Shown: positions 6,719 through 14,102, counted from the first letter of the stretch. The stretch: DNA of 14,117 nt from Deltaproteobacteria bacterium (GCA_011056825.1 DSBH01000212.1:1-14117), one strand, 5' to 3'. Made by a program: numbers and translations. Notes: a model not told the origin generated them from the letters alone.

Positions 6719-6752
6719 AAAAAAACCGTGAACGCTTGCGCCGCTCACGGTT
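6719..6752 (-). terminator. trp attenuator: intrinsic terminator before trpB
   Basis: On the minus strand an 11-base arm (6752-6742) pairs with 6734-6724 around a seven-base loop. The outer eight pairs are perfect (AACCGTGA with TCACGGTT) and the inner part includes one G-U. Seven T follow (6725-6719), two of them shared with the stem. It ends 17 bases before the trpB ATG and 29 bases after the leader stop codon, the layout of a transcription attenuator. Confidence 0.9.
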
Positions 6753-6844
6753 CCACTTGTTACGAAATTGTGGTCGGTAATCAGTGACAGGAAGACGCGC
6801 CAGCGGGTCCGTATGCGGGAGTGCGCCACCACCACTGAAGCATA
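6741..6844 (-). promoter_or_regulatory. Alternative hairpins of the trp attenuator (1:2 and 2:3)
   Basis: Segment 1:2 is TATGC (6844-6840) with GCATA (6816-6812), plus an inner AGTG (6836-6833) with CACT (6823-6820); it encloses the three Trp codons. Segment 2:3 is CCGCATACGG (6818-6809) with CCGTGAGCGG (6750-6741): nine of ten positions pair, one as G-U. Segment 3 is also the 5' arm of the terminator. A ribosome stalled at the first Trp codon would block 1:2 and leave segment 2 free to take segment 3, so transcription continues. Free passage lets 1:2 and the terminator form. Paired by eye, not folded by computer. Confidence 0.75.
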
Positions 6845-6885
6845 TCGCCGAAGAATTTTTCCCTGTTCACCGTTGCTGTGTCCAT
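6781..6885 (-). CDS. trpL: trp operon leader peptide
   Basis: A 34-codon frame starts at ATG 6885 and ends at TGA 6781. It encodes three consecutive tryptophans (residues 18-20) followed by RTPAYGPAGASSCH. Trp is rare, so three in a row in a short frame between a promoter and an intrinsic terminator upstream of trpB identifies an attenuator leader. Its translation would sense charged tRNA-Trp. A modest ribosome site (GAGAG, 6893-6897) lies seven bases upstream, and the predicted transcript start is about 17 bases before the ATG. Unlike E. coli TrpL, which ends three codons after its Trp pair, 14 residues follow the Trp run. Confidence 0.9.
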   Translation of the reverse strand: MDTATVNREKFFGDMLQWWWRTPAYGPAGASSCH

Positions 6886-6887
6886 AA

Positions 6888-6907
6888 TGTTTCTCTCTAT
6901 AGAAACA
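6888..6907. promoter_or_regulatory. Inverted repeat at the predicted trp transcription start
   Basis: TGTTTCT and AGAAACA form perfect seven-base arms around a six-base spacer, placed between the -10 box and the leader ATG, over the predicted start site. This would suit a repressor operator. It does not resemble the TrpR operator. Confidence 0.35.
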
Positions 6908-6908
6908 C

Positions 6909-6960
6909 CATATAGTCGAAAACGGGATGCGCTGTCAAGTTATTTTTAAATATATTTTTT
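6909..6960 (-). promoter_or_regulatory. trp operon promoter with AT-rich UP-like element
   Basis: On the minus strand a perfect -35 TTGACA (6933-6938) is 18 bases from a -10 TATATG (6909-6914). Directly upstream, 6939-6960 is almost pure A/T with A- and T-tracts, as in an UP element that contacts the RNA polymerase alpha subunit. Transcription should begin near 6902. The promoter lies right behind the stop of the upstream lipoprotein gene (6972), with no convincing terminator between, so some read-through is possible. Confidence 0.78.
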
Positions 6961-6971
6961 GTTTTCGTGTT

Positions 6972-8000
6972 TCACGGTACGACGTCAAGCATGCGCCGGC
7001 GCCAGTCGCGTTCCCAGTCGAACATCGACCGGCCGTCGCCGGTGACGACTTTTTGAAAGGTTTTAAGCGATTGTTCAGCCAGGACGGGGTTCCACGCTTC
7101 GAACAGCCCGCCGTTGTTCGAGCCGCCGATCGGCGTGTTTGCGGACAATTCGGGCAGGGCGGCCGAGAGGTCTGTCTTGAGCGTCGCTATGTACTTGTCG
7201 AGAAAGGTGTCCCGGCCGGCGGCATGAGCCAGGTCATACACGATGCCCCAGGCGACGGCGTAATCACCGGAGCTGAAGGGTTCGCCGTAGGAGCGTGAGA
7301 GCACGCCGGTCGCGGAAAAACGGTAATTGTTCCTGATCATGTTCTGAAGTTCGCGAAGACGCGGGAGATTGGGGATCCCCGTTACGAGCCGTCCGTTCAC
7401 GAGTCGAGCCGACTCCATGTAGGTGGCCAGTCCTTCGTTCAGCCACAGGGGCAGACCGATGGGGTTCCGTTCTGCGGGGGAGGAGTTGTTACCGGTACGC
7501 GCGCCTGAAACCCGGCAGTGGAGATCAGCCCGCTGGTGAAGACCCTCGTGGAGGAGCAGGGGCGTAATGTTATCGAATGTCGTTTCGTCGAGCAGTACAT
7601 GGACGGCCGCGGGAGCGACCGGCGAGTAGAAGGCCCTGACGGATGGCGGAAAACCGAGGCTTTCCGCGACGAGAGCAAACCGTTTCCACGTTCCGTAAAC
7701 ATAGATGGTGGATTTTTTTTCTTCTTCGGAGGTGTCGATGCCCAGGAGCCTGTCATAGGCGTCGGCCGCCTGTTCCATCAGGTCGGCGACCGGGACGACG
7801 CGGGTTTGTCCGGCGTCGCTGTAAGCCACGTAGCGGGGTGTGCGCAGTGAACAGCGTTGCATGTCCGGGATGACGCGGTCCATTGCCTCCCTGTACCGTC
7901 CGTCCCACGAGGGCCCGGCGCATGAAACCAAGAAGAGGATAAGTGCGAACGAAACCGCCAGTTCCGCGAGACGACCGCTGTAAGGTGATGAAGCCGACAT
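6972..8000 (-). CDS. Putative lipoprotein metallopeptidase (HEGLH motif)
   Basis: The protein (342 residues from the preferred start) begins with a lipoprotein signal: a hydrophobic stretch ending in LVSC, with Cys27 as the lipidated residue. It would therefore be anchored to a membrane facing the periplasm or outside. Residues 151-155 read HEGLH, a HExxH zinc site, and about 34 residues later WLNEGLATYMES supplies a likely third ligand, Glu189. This spacing and sequence are typical of gluzincin-like (peptidase MA clan) proteins of unknown substrate. The ATG at 8000 is preferred over 8033 because GGGAG (8009-8013) lies eight bases upstream and the signal peptide then has a normal length. It is bounded upstream by the autotransporter terminator and lies just before the trp promoter. 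No functional link to tryptophan is evident. Confidence 0.75.
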   Translation of the reverse strand: MSASSPYSGRLAELAVSFALILFLVSCAGPSWDGRYREAMDRVIPDMQRCSLRTPRYVAYSDAGQTRVVPVADLMEQAADAYDRLLGIDTSEEEKKSTIYVYGTWKRFALVAESLGFPPSVRAFYSPVAPAAVHVLLDETTFDNITPLLLHEGLHQRADLHCRVSGARTGNNSSPAERNPIGLPLWLNEGLATYMESARLVNGRLVTGIPNLPRLRELQNMIRNNYRFSATGVLSRSYGEPFSSGDYAVAWGIVYDLAHAAGRDTFLDKYIATLKTDLSAALPELSANTPIGGSNNGGLFEAWNPVLAEQSLKTFQKVVTGDGRSMFDWERDWRRRMLDVVP

Positions 8001-8075
8001 ATTGCATACTCCCGCCCGTCGATTGGTAATCATGTCATGAATCTACTACTATCATCGACAGGTGTCGCGCGAAAG

Positions 8076-8106
8076 AAAAAAGCCGCCGCCCCTGCGGGAC
8101 GGCGGC
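8076..8106 (-). terminator. Intrinsic terminator after the autotransporter gene
   Basis: On the minus strand GCCGCC (8106-8101) pairs with GGCGGC (8087-8082). The inner bases GTCCC/GGGGC extend the stem with one mismatch around a short loop, and six T follow at once (8081-8076). It starts about 20 bases after the autotransporter stop codon and separates it from the lipoprotein gene. Confidence 0.88.
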
Positions 8107-8126
8107 CCGATGTACCTGCGTCACCT

Positions 8127-11100
8127 TTAGAACTCGAACCGGAGTCCCGCCTGCCAGTTGTGGGCGTCGAAGTCGCTCCGGTATTCCCCTTCATAGGAGA
8201 CGAAGAGGGACAAAGACTCCTGCACGGTTGTGGTCACGCCCACTCCGAGGAACGCGCTGTCCCGTTTCGCGGTCACGCCGCTCACGGTGAAAGCCCCGGG
8301 CGCCCCGGCGAAGCGCGCCGTGGCCTGCTGGTCGCGGTCGCCGAACTCGTGGCCCCACTGGAGAGTCATCTCGGGCGTGATCCCCACGTCCCTGGTCACC
8401 CGGAAAAGCCTGTTCACGCGGACACCCAGTTTGCTCACCAGGGAATCGGCGCTCGATGTGTCGACCACCAGGTTGAGACCACCGGCTCCGGTTTCAGTGA
8501 ACCCTTCCTCGCGGTGATAGCCGTACTGCAATGATGCCGTGGGAATGAGGTTCCAGCTTCCCCGCACCATGGTGTATCCGCCGCCGATATACATCCCGTA
8601 ATCCCGCCCCCGGTAGTCGCCCCGGGCGGTCAGGCCGAACGTGGGCAGGTGGCGGTAGGACAGATAATCGTTCACCGCGTACATAAGGGACCCGTCGACG
8701 TAGAAGGCTGATTCATTCCAGGTTCCGTAGATGCCGAACTGAGAGGAATCACCGTTGATTTCACCGCGCCTGTCGCTCGTTTCCGCCGAAGCCCGTCCGA
8801 GTCCGAGTGTCACACCCATCGTCAGGCGGTCCGAGACGGCCTTGTCGAGGCCGACGTTCAGGCCCGTGGAATCGTAGTTGTATCCCCGGTAATTGATGTC
8901 GCCGTCCTGGTCTGCCTTGATGTAGGAACCCCTGACCCAGGGCGACCAGCCGGACTGCCGCGCCGCCGGAACGGCGGCAAGCGCCGGTCCCGCGCCGGTT
9001 ACACGATTCGAGGCCATGGCGCGAAGCGCGCCGAGGCGGCTGTTCACGTTCGAAGTGAACCCGGCCCGGCTCAGGGCGCTCATGGCCGACCCCGCCGTGA
9101 ATGACTCGGGCGACATCTGGTTGATGGCGTCGCCCAGTGCCACGGCCGTGGGCAACGTGTCGAGGATGAGTATGACGTCAGCCAGGCTGCCCGCGGCGCC
9201 CGTATCGATAAGATTCATCAGGTAGGCGCTGATCGCCGACTGGTTGGAGGTGAGACCCGAACCGGTCAGGGCCGCCTCGTATGACTGGCGGTGCGTGTCG
9301 AGAATGAGTGAATTGGCGACGGAGACACCGTCAATGGTAAACGAAAGAACCGTCGAATCCGCTGTCGCCTCGTCGAAGCCCGCACCCGCCAGGGTTCCCG
9401 CCGTCAGGACCGTGTGCGATTCGCCGTCCTGTATGACATCGACAGGCACCACGTACAGGGTTCCGCCGTCTATCGTGGCCGTGCCTCCCACGGTCAGGCT
9501 GTCCGAGGCCCCGCCGCCCATGCCGACGGCGAGCGTGGCCCCTGCGTTATTCGTGTAATCTCCGGCGACGGTTGATACCGCCATGTTGCCGCCAAGATAA
9601 AGCGTCCCGCTGTTGACGGCGTTGCCGGCCGCGGTAAAACCACTGCCGACTCCCAGGACGGCGTCGGCGGAAACCTCGACGTCGTTGAACCAGTTCTTTT
9701 CACCGTTCAGGAAAGTCTCGCCGCCCATGGCGTTGACGGTCCAGTAGTTCTCCTCGCCGACGTCGATGGTATCGCTGTCGTCGATATCGTTAAATCCCCA
9801 GATACTTCCGTCATAGGTAAAACTGAAGCCCGCGTCCGGGGTGCCGGGAACAGCGACGCCGTCCCCATCGGCGGCAAGGCCGAAATTGACCGTGGCGATG
9901 CTCGGGTCGGCGGGGCTCCGTTGTGACAGGTTCAGCATGTCGCCGGTCATCTGCGCCCCGTTCATAATATTCAGCGTGTTATTGATAACAGCAAAACCGC
10001 TCTCCGGGCAGCCGAAAATAACCGCCGCGGACTGTTCGCCGCCCGAGGCGTTAATAATGCCGCTCTGATGGATGGTGTTGTTATCCTCCCGCATCCAGAT
10101 CCCCGCGGAATAACCGGTGTTGCTGTCGTCGGTCAGCACGGCGTTGATCTCGCCGGTGTTGACCACCGTCGAGTCGTAGCCGGTGCGGATGCCGTAGACA
10201 ACGCCGTTGTTGCAGGCCGCGGGGTCACCCGAAATAAGGGTGCCGGTGACGTCGATGGTGCCGGTATTTGTGACGGTTGATCCGGAGCAGGTCCTCATGC
10301 CGTAGACTCCGGTATGCCAGCTGAAATTCTCGCCGGCGGTCAGCTCTCCGGCCACGGTGATGGCGCCGCTGTTGGCGAGGATGGAATCGTACCCTCCCCG
10401 GATGCCGTATACACCGGCATGTTTTCTGATGCCGGCTTCCGAGGAGAGGCTGCCGGTGACGTCGACGGTTCCTTCATTTGCGATTTCAGCATCATACCCC
10501 GTCCTGATACCGTAGACGCCGGCATGTTTCGCCAGGTTGTCGCCTGCGGTTAGAGCGCCGCTGACTTCGATTGAACCGGTATTGCTGACTGCCGATCCTT
10601 CACCGGATCGAATGCCGGTTACGCCGGCTGTTCTGCCGATGACACCTCCGGCGGTGAGTTCACCGACCGCGCCGACGGAACCGGTATTATCGATTTCTGA
10701 ATAATCACCTGACCGTATGGCGTAGACGCCGGTGCTTAGACACAATTCTTCTTCCGCCGTCAGCGCGCCGCTGACGCCGACGGCGCCGGCATTGTCGATG
10801 ATGGCGTATTCACCCGCCCGTATGCCGAACACGCCTGAATTTTCTTCGATATAGCTGCCGGCGGTCAGATTGCCGGACACGGTAATTACGCCCGCGTTGG
10901 TAAATCCCGAATCGACAGGTGGAGGTGGGGGCTCAACAGCCAACAGAAGCACGGGACTGTCCGACGAACCGGCGCGTATGCCATACACGCCTGAATTGTA
11001 ATCGATATAACCACCTGAAGCCAGGGCGCCGCTGATGTCGATAACACCCTGGTTGTCGATTGAAGAGTATTCACTCGCTCGAATGCCATACACGCCGGCA

Positions 11101-13058
11101 TTATTATCGATATAGTCACCTGCAGCCAGGGCGCCCTCAACGGTGACGGCGCCGGCATTGTCGACTATCGAGGATTGCTTGGTGAAGATTCCGAAAACGC
11201 CGGACCCCGAATAAATATCAGTACCCGCTTCAAGACTGCCGCTGGCATTCATGGCGCCTGCATTTTCAACGATTGGTGAGTCATTGAGCATGAGCCCGAA
11301 TACTCCTGAGTAATCGTCGATGTAGCTGTCCGTGGCTGTGAGTATGCCGCTTATGTCCATGGTGCCGTAATTATAAACTTCCGTGTCGCTTCCACCCGTG
11401 CGGACACCGAAAAAACCGCTCCTTTTATTGACATAATCGGCGGCGGTCATCTCACCGGACACGACGACGGTTCCATAATTACGGAACATGAATCCATCGT
11501 CCGCCCCCTTTATACCGAAAAAGCCGCTTTGATTGTCAAGACGGACGCCTGACGTTATGGAGCCACCGGCTTCCATAATACCCCGGTTGGTAACGTCACT
11601 GTAGTCCCCCGTCCATACGGCGTGAGCCGCTGAACGATACCCATTACTGTCGGCGAAGTCCCAGTTTCCGAAGGCGCTCAGCACCCCGCCGGTGTCGTTA
11701 ATGATGATGTTGGGGTTGTCCCAGTTATCGGCACAGCCGTTGCGGACAGCGACCGCAACACTCTCATCGTTCAATGTGCCGGTTGAGACAGCAATGGATG
11801 ATTCCACGGTCCCGCTGTTGGTGATGCTGTCGCCGAGATCTCCGGTGAAGATGCCGAAGCTCTTGCCGCCGATGGAAGTGGTGTCGTCTTCACCTGTGAT
11901 AATGGCCTCCGTCTGGATAAGGCCGCTGTTCACAACGGTGTCGATCCCCCAACCGCCGAGAATGCCGAAGGAATTGACTTCGTCGTCAATACCTTGGGCG
12001 AAAGTCCGAATGGCGCCGGTGTTCGTAACGCTTGTTTCTTCCGCGCCGCCGGAATGAATTCCCATGGCGTTGACCTGTTCGCCGACGCCGGTGGACAGGG
12101 CGATTGCCTCGATAACACCGTTGTTGGTCACTGGTGAATCACCGACAGTTCCGAGTTGGATACCCTTGGCGACGGCCATCAGCGCCGCTTCGGTCCGGGC
12201 GCCTATAAAACCGTCGTTAACGATCGTTCCGGCGCTGACGGAACCGATCTTGATGCCCTGGCTTACGGCGTCTCCATTCTCGCTCTCGGCGCGGGCGACA
12301 ATGTCCCCCGTGTTCGTGACATCCGCGTCGGAATTACAACTTATCTTGATTCCCATCGCGCGGGCCCATCCGTCCACAGTCGACGCGGATGAATCAATGG
12401 TCCCGGCGTTGAGAACGGATCCCTGGCCGTCATTACCCATTTGAATGCCCACGGCACGCGCCGTCGGCGACGAGCTCCAGGAACTGGACGATACGGCGTC
12501 CGCGTTCACCTCGATGGTGCCGGTGTTGACGATGGTGTTGATTGCGGGATTTTCCGTTTCACCGTAACCGGTCTGAATGCCGAATGCCCGTGCCTCGTAA
12601 TCAACGCCTGTCTGGACGGCGGACACGGAAATCGCGCCGTCATTGGTAATGGTATTGCCGTGTAAGGCGATAATGCCTTTGGCGTTGATGTCGGTAGTCG
12701 TTCCCAGGGCTGTGACGTTGATCGCGCCTCCCGATTCAATAGTGACCACGTTGTCGTTCAGGAACCAGTCGGCATTGTAGCCTTGATCAGCCGGATCGGT
12801 GATGATGGTTCCGTCCGGGAACAGGATGCCGTTTCCCTTGACGCCGATGGTAACTTCCTCGTCCGTTGTGGCGACCGTCACCGTGCCGCCGTCAGCCACG
12901 GTGAGCGTCCCGCCGTCCGGCAATTTCACGGGGCCGTCGACGGCGGTATCGATCACGACGTCGACCAGCTGGGCGTTACCGACCGGTGCCGAAAAGAACA
13001 TCAGGAAAAAGGTTAAAAGCCCGATGCCCGTGAAACAGAGTATTTTTTTCGTGTTCAT
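8127..13058 (-). CDS. Large repeat-rich autotransporter (type V secretion)
   Basis: This 1643-residue protein should export its passenger through its own outer-membrane barrel. Residues 1-29 form a signal peptide (MNTKKILCF..., hydrophobic core, GNA before Gln30). Residues about 130-490 are a first set of degenerate NxGxI repeats. Residues 512-985 are 13 units of about 35 residues. About 986-1300 are Gly/Asp-rich and non-repetitive, with beta-helix-like NAGTL-type turns. From about Trp1370 to the C-terminal Phe1643 is a 12-strand-type autotransporter barrel ending in LRFEF, the usual terminal aromatic signature. The frame is open further upstream, but the ATG at 13058 directly precedes the signal peptide and follows AAAGGA at seven bases. 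The passenger contains several cysteines, which is uncommon in autotransporters. An adhesin role is plausible but unproven. Confidence 0.9.
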   Translation of the reverse strand: MNTKKILCFTGIGLLTFFLMFFSAPVGNAQLVDVVIDTAVDGPVKLPDGGTLTVADGGTVTVATTDEEVTIGVKGNGILFPDGTIITDPADQGYNADWFLNDNVVTIESGGAINVTALGTTTDINAKGIIALHGNTITNDGAISVSAVQTGVDYEARAFGIQTGYGETENPAINTIVNTGTIEVNADAVSSSSWSSSPTARAVGIQMGNDGQGSVLNAGTIDSSASTVDGWARAMGIKISCNSDADVTNTGDIVARAESENGDAVSQGIKIGSVSAGTIVNDGFIGARTEAALMAVAKGIQLGTVGDSPVTNNGVIEAIALSTGVGEQVNAMGIHSGGAEETSVTNTGAIRTFAQGIDDEVNSFGILGGWGIDTVVNSGLIQTEAIITGEDDTTSIGGKSFGIFTGDLGDSITNSGTVESSIAVSTGTLNDESVAVAVRNGCADNWDNPNIIINDTGGVLSAFGNWDFADSNGYRSAAHAVWTGDYSDVTNRGIMEAGGSITSGVRLDNQSGFFGIKGADDGFMFRNYGTVVVSGEMTAADYVNKRSGFFGVRTGGSDTEVYNYGTMDISGILTATDSYIDDYSGVFGLMLNDSPIVENAGAMNASGSLEAGTDIYSGSGVFGIFTKQSSIVDNAGAVTVEGALAAGDYIDNNAGVYGIRASEYSSIDNQGVIDISGALASGGYIDYNSGVYGIRAGSSDSPVLLLAVEPPPPPVDSGFTNAGVITVSGNLTAGSYIEENSGVFGIRAGEYAIIDNAGAVGVSGALTAEEELCLSTGVYAIRSGDYSEIDNTGSVGAVGELTAGGVIGRTAGVTGIRSGEGSAVSNTGSIEVSGALTAGDNLAKHAGVYGIRTGYDAEIANEGTVDVTGSLSSEAGIRKHAGVYGIRGGYDSILANSGAITVAGELTAGENFSWHTGVYGMRTCSGSTVTNTGTIDVTGTLISGDPAACNNGVVYGIRTGYDSTVVNTGEINAVLTDDSNTGYSAGIWMREDNNTIHQSGIINASGGEQSAAVIFGCPESGFAVINNTLNIMNGAQMTGDMLNLSQRSPADPSIATVNFGLAADGDGVAVPGTPDAGFSFTYDGSIWGFNDIDDSDTIDVGEENYWTVNAMGGETFLNGEKNWFNDVEVSADAVLGVGSGFTAAGNAVNSGTLYLGGNMAVSTVAGDYTNNAGATLAVGMGGGASDSLTVGGTATIDGGTLYVVPVDVIQDGESHTVLTAGTLAGAGFDEATADSTVLSFTIDGVSVANSLILDTHRQSYEAALTGSGLTSNQSAISAYLMNLIDTGAAGSLADVILILDTLPTAVALGDAINQMSPESFTAGSAMSALSRAGFTSNVNSRLGALRAMASNRVTGAGPALAAVPAARQSGWSPWVRGSYIKADQDGDINYRGYNYDSTGLNVGLDKAVSDRLTMGVTLGLGRASAETSDRRGEINGDSSQFGIYGTWNESAFYVDGSLMYAVNDYLSYRHLPTFGLTARGDYRGRDYGMYIGGGYTMVRGSWNLIPTASLQYGYHREEGFTETGAGGLNLVVDTSSADSLVSKLGVRVNRLFRVTRDVGITPEMTLQWGHEFGDRDQQATARFAGAPGAFTVSGVTAKRDSAFLGVGVTTTVQESLSLFVSYEGEYRSDFDAHNWQAGLRFEF
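10104..11525 (-). repeat. Thirteen tandem 35-residue units in the autotransporter passenger
   Basis: Residues 512-985 divide into 13 consecutive units of 33-37 residues, apart from one of 52. Each begins with GVYGIR or a variant (GVFGIR, GFFGVR), followed by an NxG turn near position 16 and SGxLTAG near position 22-28. Seven of the 13 are exactly 35 residues (105 bases) besides several within two residues. The regularity suggests a beta-helix built by duplication, one or two coils per unit. Sequence divergence between units is high enough that they are not near-identical at DNA level. Confidence 0.85.
11640..12690 (-). repeat. Second, more degenerate repeat family in the passenger N-terminal half
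   Basis: About eight or nine units of roughly 30-45 residues share the pattern (A/S)xGIQxG, then VTNTG or VxNxG, then I-A-A-A with an Ala/Ser-rich tail. Examples are MGIKISCNSDADVTNTGDI and KGIQLGTVGDSPVTNNGVI. Spacing is less regular than in the C-terminal set. Boundaries are approximate. Confidence 0.6.
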
Positions 13059-13313
13059 AACCAATCCTTTCAAAGTGAAATAGAGTGTTTTTTTATGACT
13101 GGTGATGTTGAACCAGCCATGACCGCAAACGACGAACCGCTCGATACGTGTGGCATCCGGTCGCCGCTCAATGGACGGCGTGAATGCTGTTGATACAAGG
13201 ACGGCCGATTGCCGCCCTCCCATTGATATTTTTTTATATTTCCCGCGGTCGCTCCGTTGAATGCCTGTTTGAGTTCCCGCGTGTGATGTTTTGCAAAGAG
13301 CACCGTGCCGACG

Positions 13314-13811
13314 TTACTGTATTTCCTGGTACGCCCGGCTGAACCCCATAAGAGAAATCGTGATCACCATGGCTTTTTCCGAACCGAAGGGACGTGAGAA
13401 AACACGGGCCACATTTCCAGATTTCAACGAGGCAAGGAGCTTCTCGTCGAGAGGCAGAAGCACCATGCACCCGTCCTTTGTGCAGGTCAGGAACGACGCT
13501 CCGAACTCCGGCTTGTCATCTACTTTGACGGCTATCCCGGCACGCAAATCCAGTCCCAGGGGGAGCATCAGCTCCATGATCGCCGTTCCGTCCGGGCGCG
13601 TGCCGACGGTGGCTCTCACCAGGCGGCCGCTTACCTGTTCAGTCTTGAGATCCTGTGTCTGCCGCATAGTGCAGACCGTTCCGTCGTCCTTCTCGACGCA
13701 AATCACCATCCAGTCCTGGTACGCGGTGACCGTCGGCTCCGGCGGTTCGGAAAAAACCGCCCCCGGATACAGAACAGCAAGAGAAAGAAAGAGGGACAAA
13801 AGGATCTTCAT
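13314..13811 (-). CDS. Invasion-associated locus B (IalB) family periplasmic protein
   Basis: The 165-residue protein has a signal peptide (hydrophobic MKILLSLFLSLAVLYPG, likely cleavage after Ser21). The mature part has the IalB-family pattern: W-M-V-I-C (Trp34, Cys38), C-T-M-R-Q (Cys47), the LPLGLDLRAGI segment (84-93), FLTCTKDGCMV (Cys110, Cys115) and the final ITISLMGFSRAY strand. The four cysteines probably form two disulfides. IalB was named for a Bartonella protein linked to red-cell invasion, but the family is widespread in free-living bacteria and its biochemical role is unknown. The ATG at 13811 follows GGGGA at five to seven bases. It lies 255 bases upstream of the autotransporter on the same strand, and no clear terminator separates the two, so they may be co-transcribed. 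Confidence 0.85.
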   Translation of the reverse strand: MKILLSLFLSLAVLYPGAVFSEPPEPTVTAYQDWMVICVEKDDGTVCTMRQTQDLKTEQVSGRLVRATVGTRPDGTAIMELMLPLGLDLRAGIAVKVDDKPEFGASFLTCTKDGCMVLLPLDEKLLASLKSGNVARVFSRPFGSEKAMVITISLMGFSRAYQEIQ

Positions 13812-14102
13812 ACAGTTCCCCGGTCGGCTGCGCGGTTCTGATTACATCCGGTCGATTTTCCCGTTCCGTCCTTCATTTTGAAGGTTTTGGTTGGATAAAA
13901 AATTATTTAACACTGCAAGGTCGTCAGAAGGACCGACCCTTATGTTAAGGCGTGAAACGAAATTAACATATATTACTTTTTACTCGTTCGCAACAAATAA
14001 TTTTGTATTTTTTTATGGATTCGCGCGCTTTACAGAGAAAAATTTTTCTGGTATTAACTAACAAGTTAAACTAAACGGTTGGTAGAAAGGCGGGCCGAAA
14101 CT
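13812..14102. other. AT-rich intergenic region with inverted repeats
   Basis: No gene is visible here. The half from 13885 on is strikingly AT-rich against GC-rich surroundings. It holds CCTTCA/TGAAGG (13870-13884), ATGTTAA/TTAACAT (13942-13969), TTAACT/AGTTAA (14054-14069) and the 14-base palindrome AGAAAAATTTTTCT (14036-14049). The divergent layout suggests promoters in both directions: one is fairly clear for the plus strand, and the one for the IalB gene is not obvious. Confidence 0.5.
14029..14057 (+). promoter_or_regulatory. Predicted plus-strand promoter with palindrome in the spacer
   Basis: A -35 TTTACA (14029-14034) and a -10 TATTAA (14052-14057) are 17 bases apart. The spacer contains the perfect palindrome AGAAAAATTTTTCT, and the -10 overlaps the TTAACT/AGTTAA inverted repeat, so a regulator bound there would block polymerase. 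It would serve the possible gene starting at 14103. Confidence 0.42.

Noticed and set aside
5808..6731. Plus-strand open frame of 307 codons opposite trpB
   Set aside because: His/Arg-rich composition, no ribosome site or motif; trpB on the other strand is certain and the frame runs through the attenuator.
6886..6960. TrpR operator in the trp promoter
   Set aside because: No sequence resembling the ACTAGT-centred TrpR operator is present; the only palindrome is TGTTTCT/AGAAACA.
10104..11525. Regular repeat spacing suggesting a CRISPR array or DNA satellite
   Set aside because: The 105-base period is coding, units differ at the DNA level, and the frame is intact through all units with an export signal and a barrel on either side.
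13059..13223. N-terminal extension of the autotransporter to 13223
   Set aside because: The extra 55 residues would precede a perfect signal peptide and have no ribosome site, whereas AAAGGA lies seven bases before the ATG at 13058.
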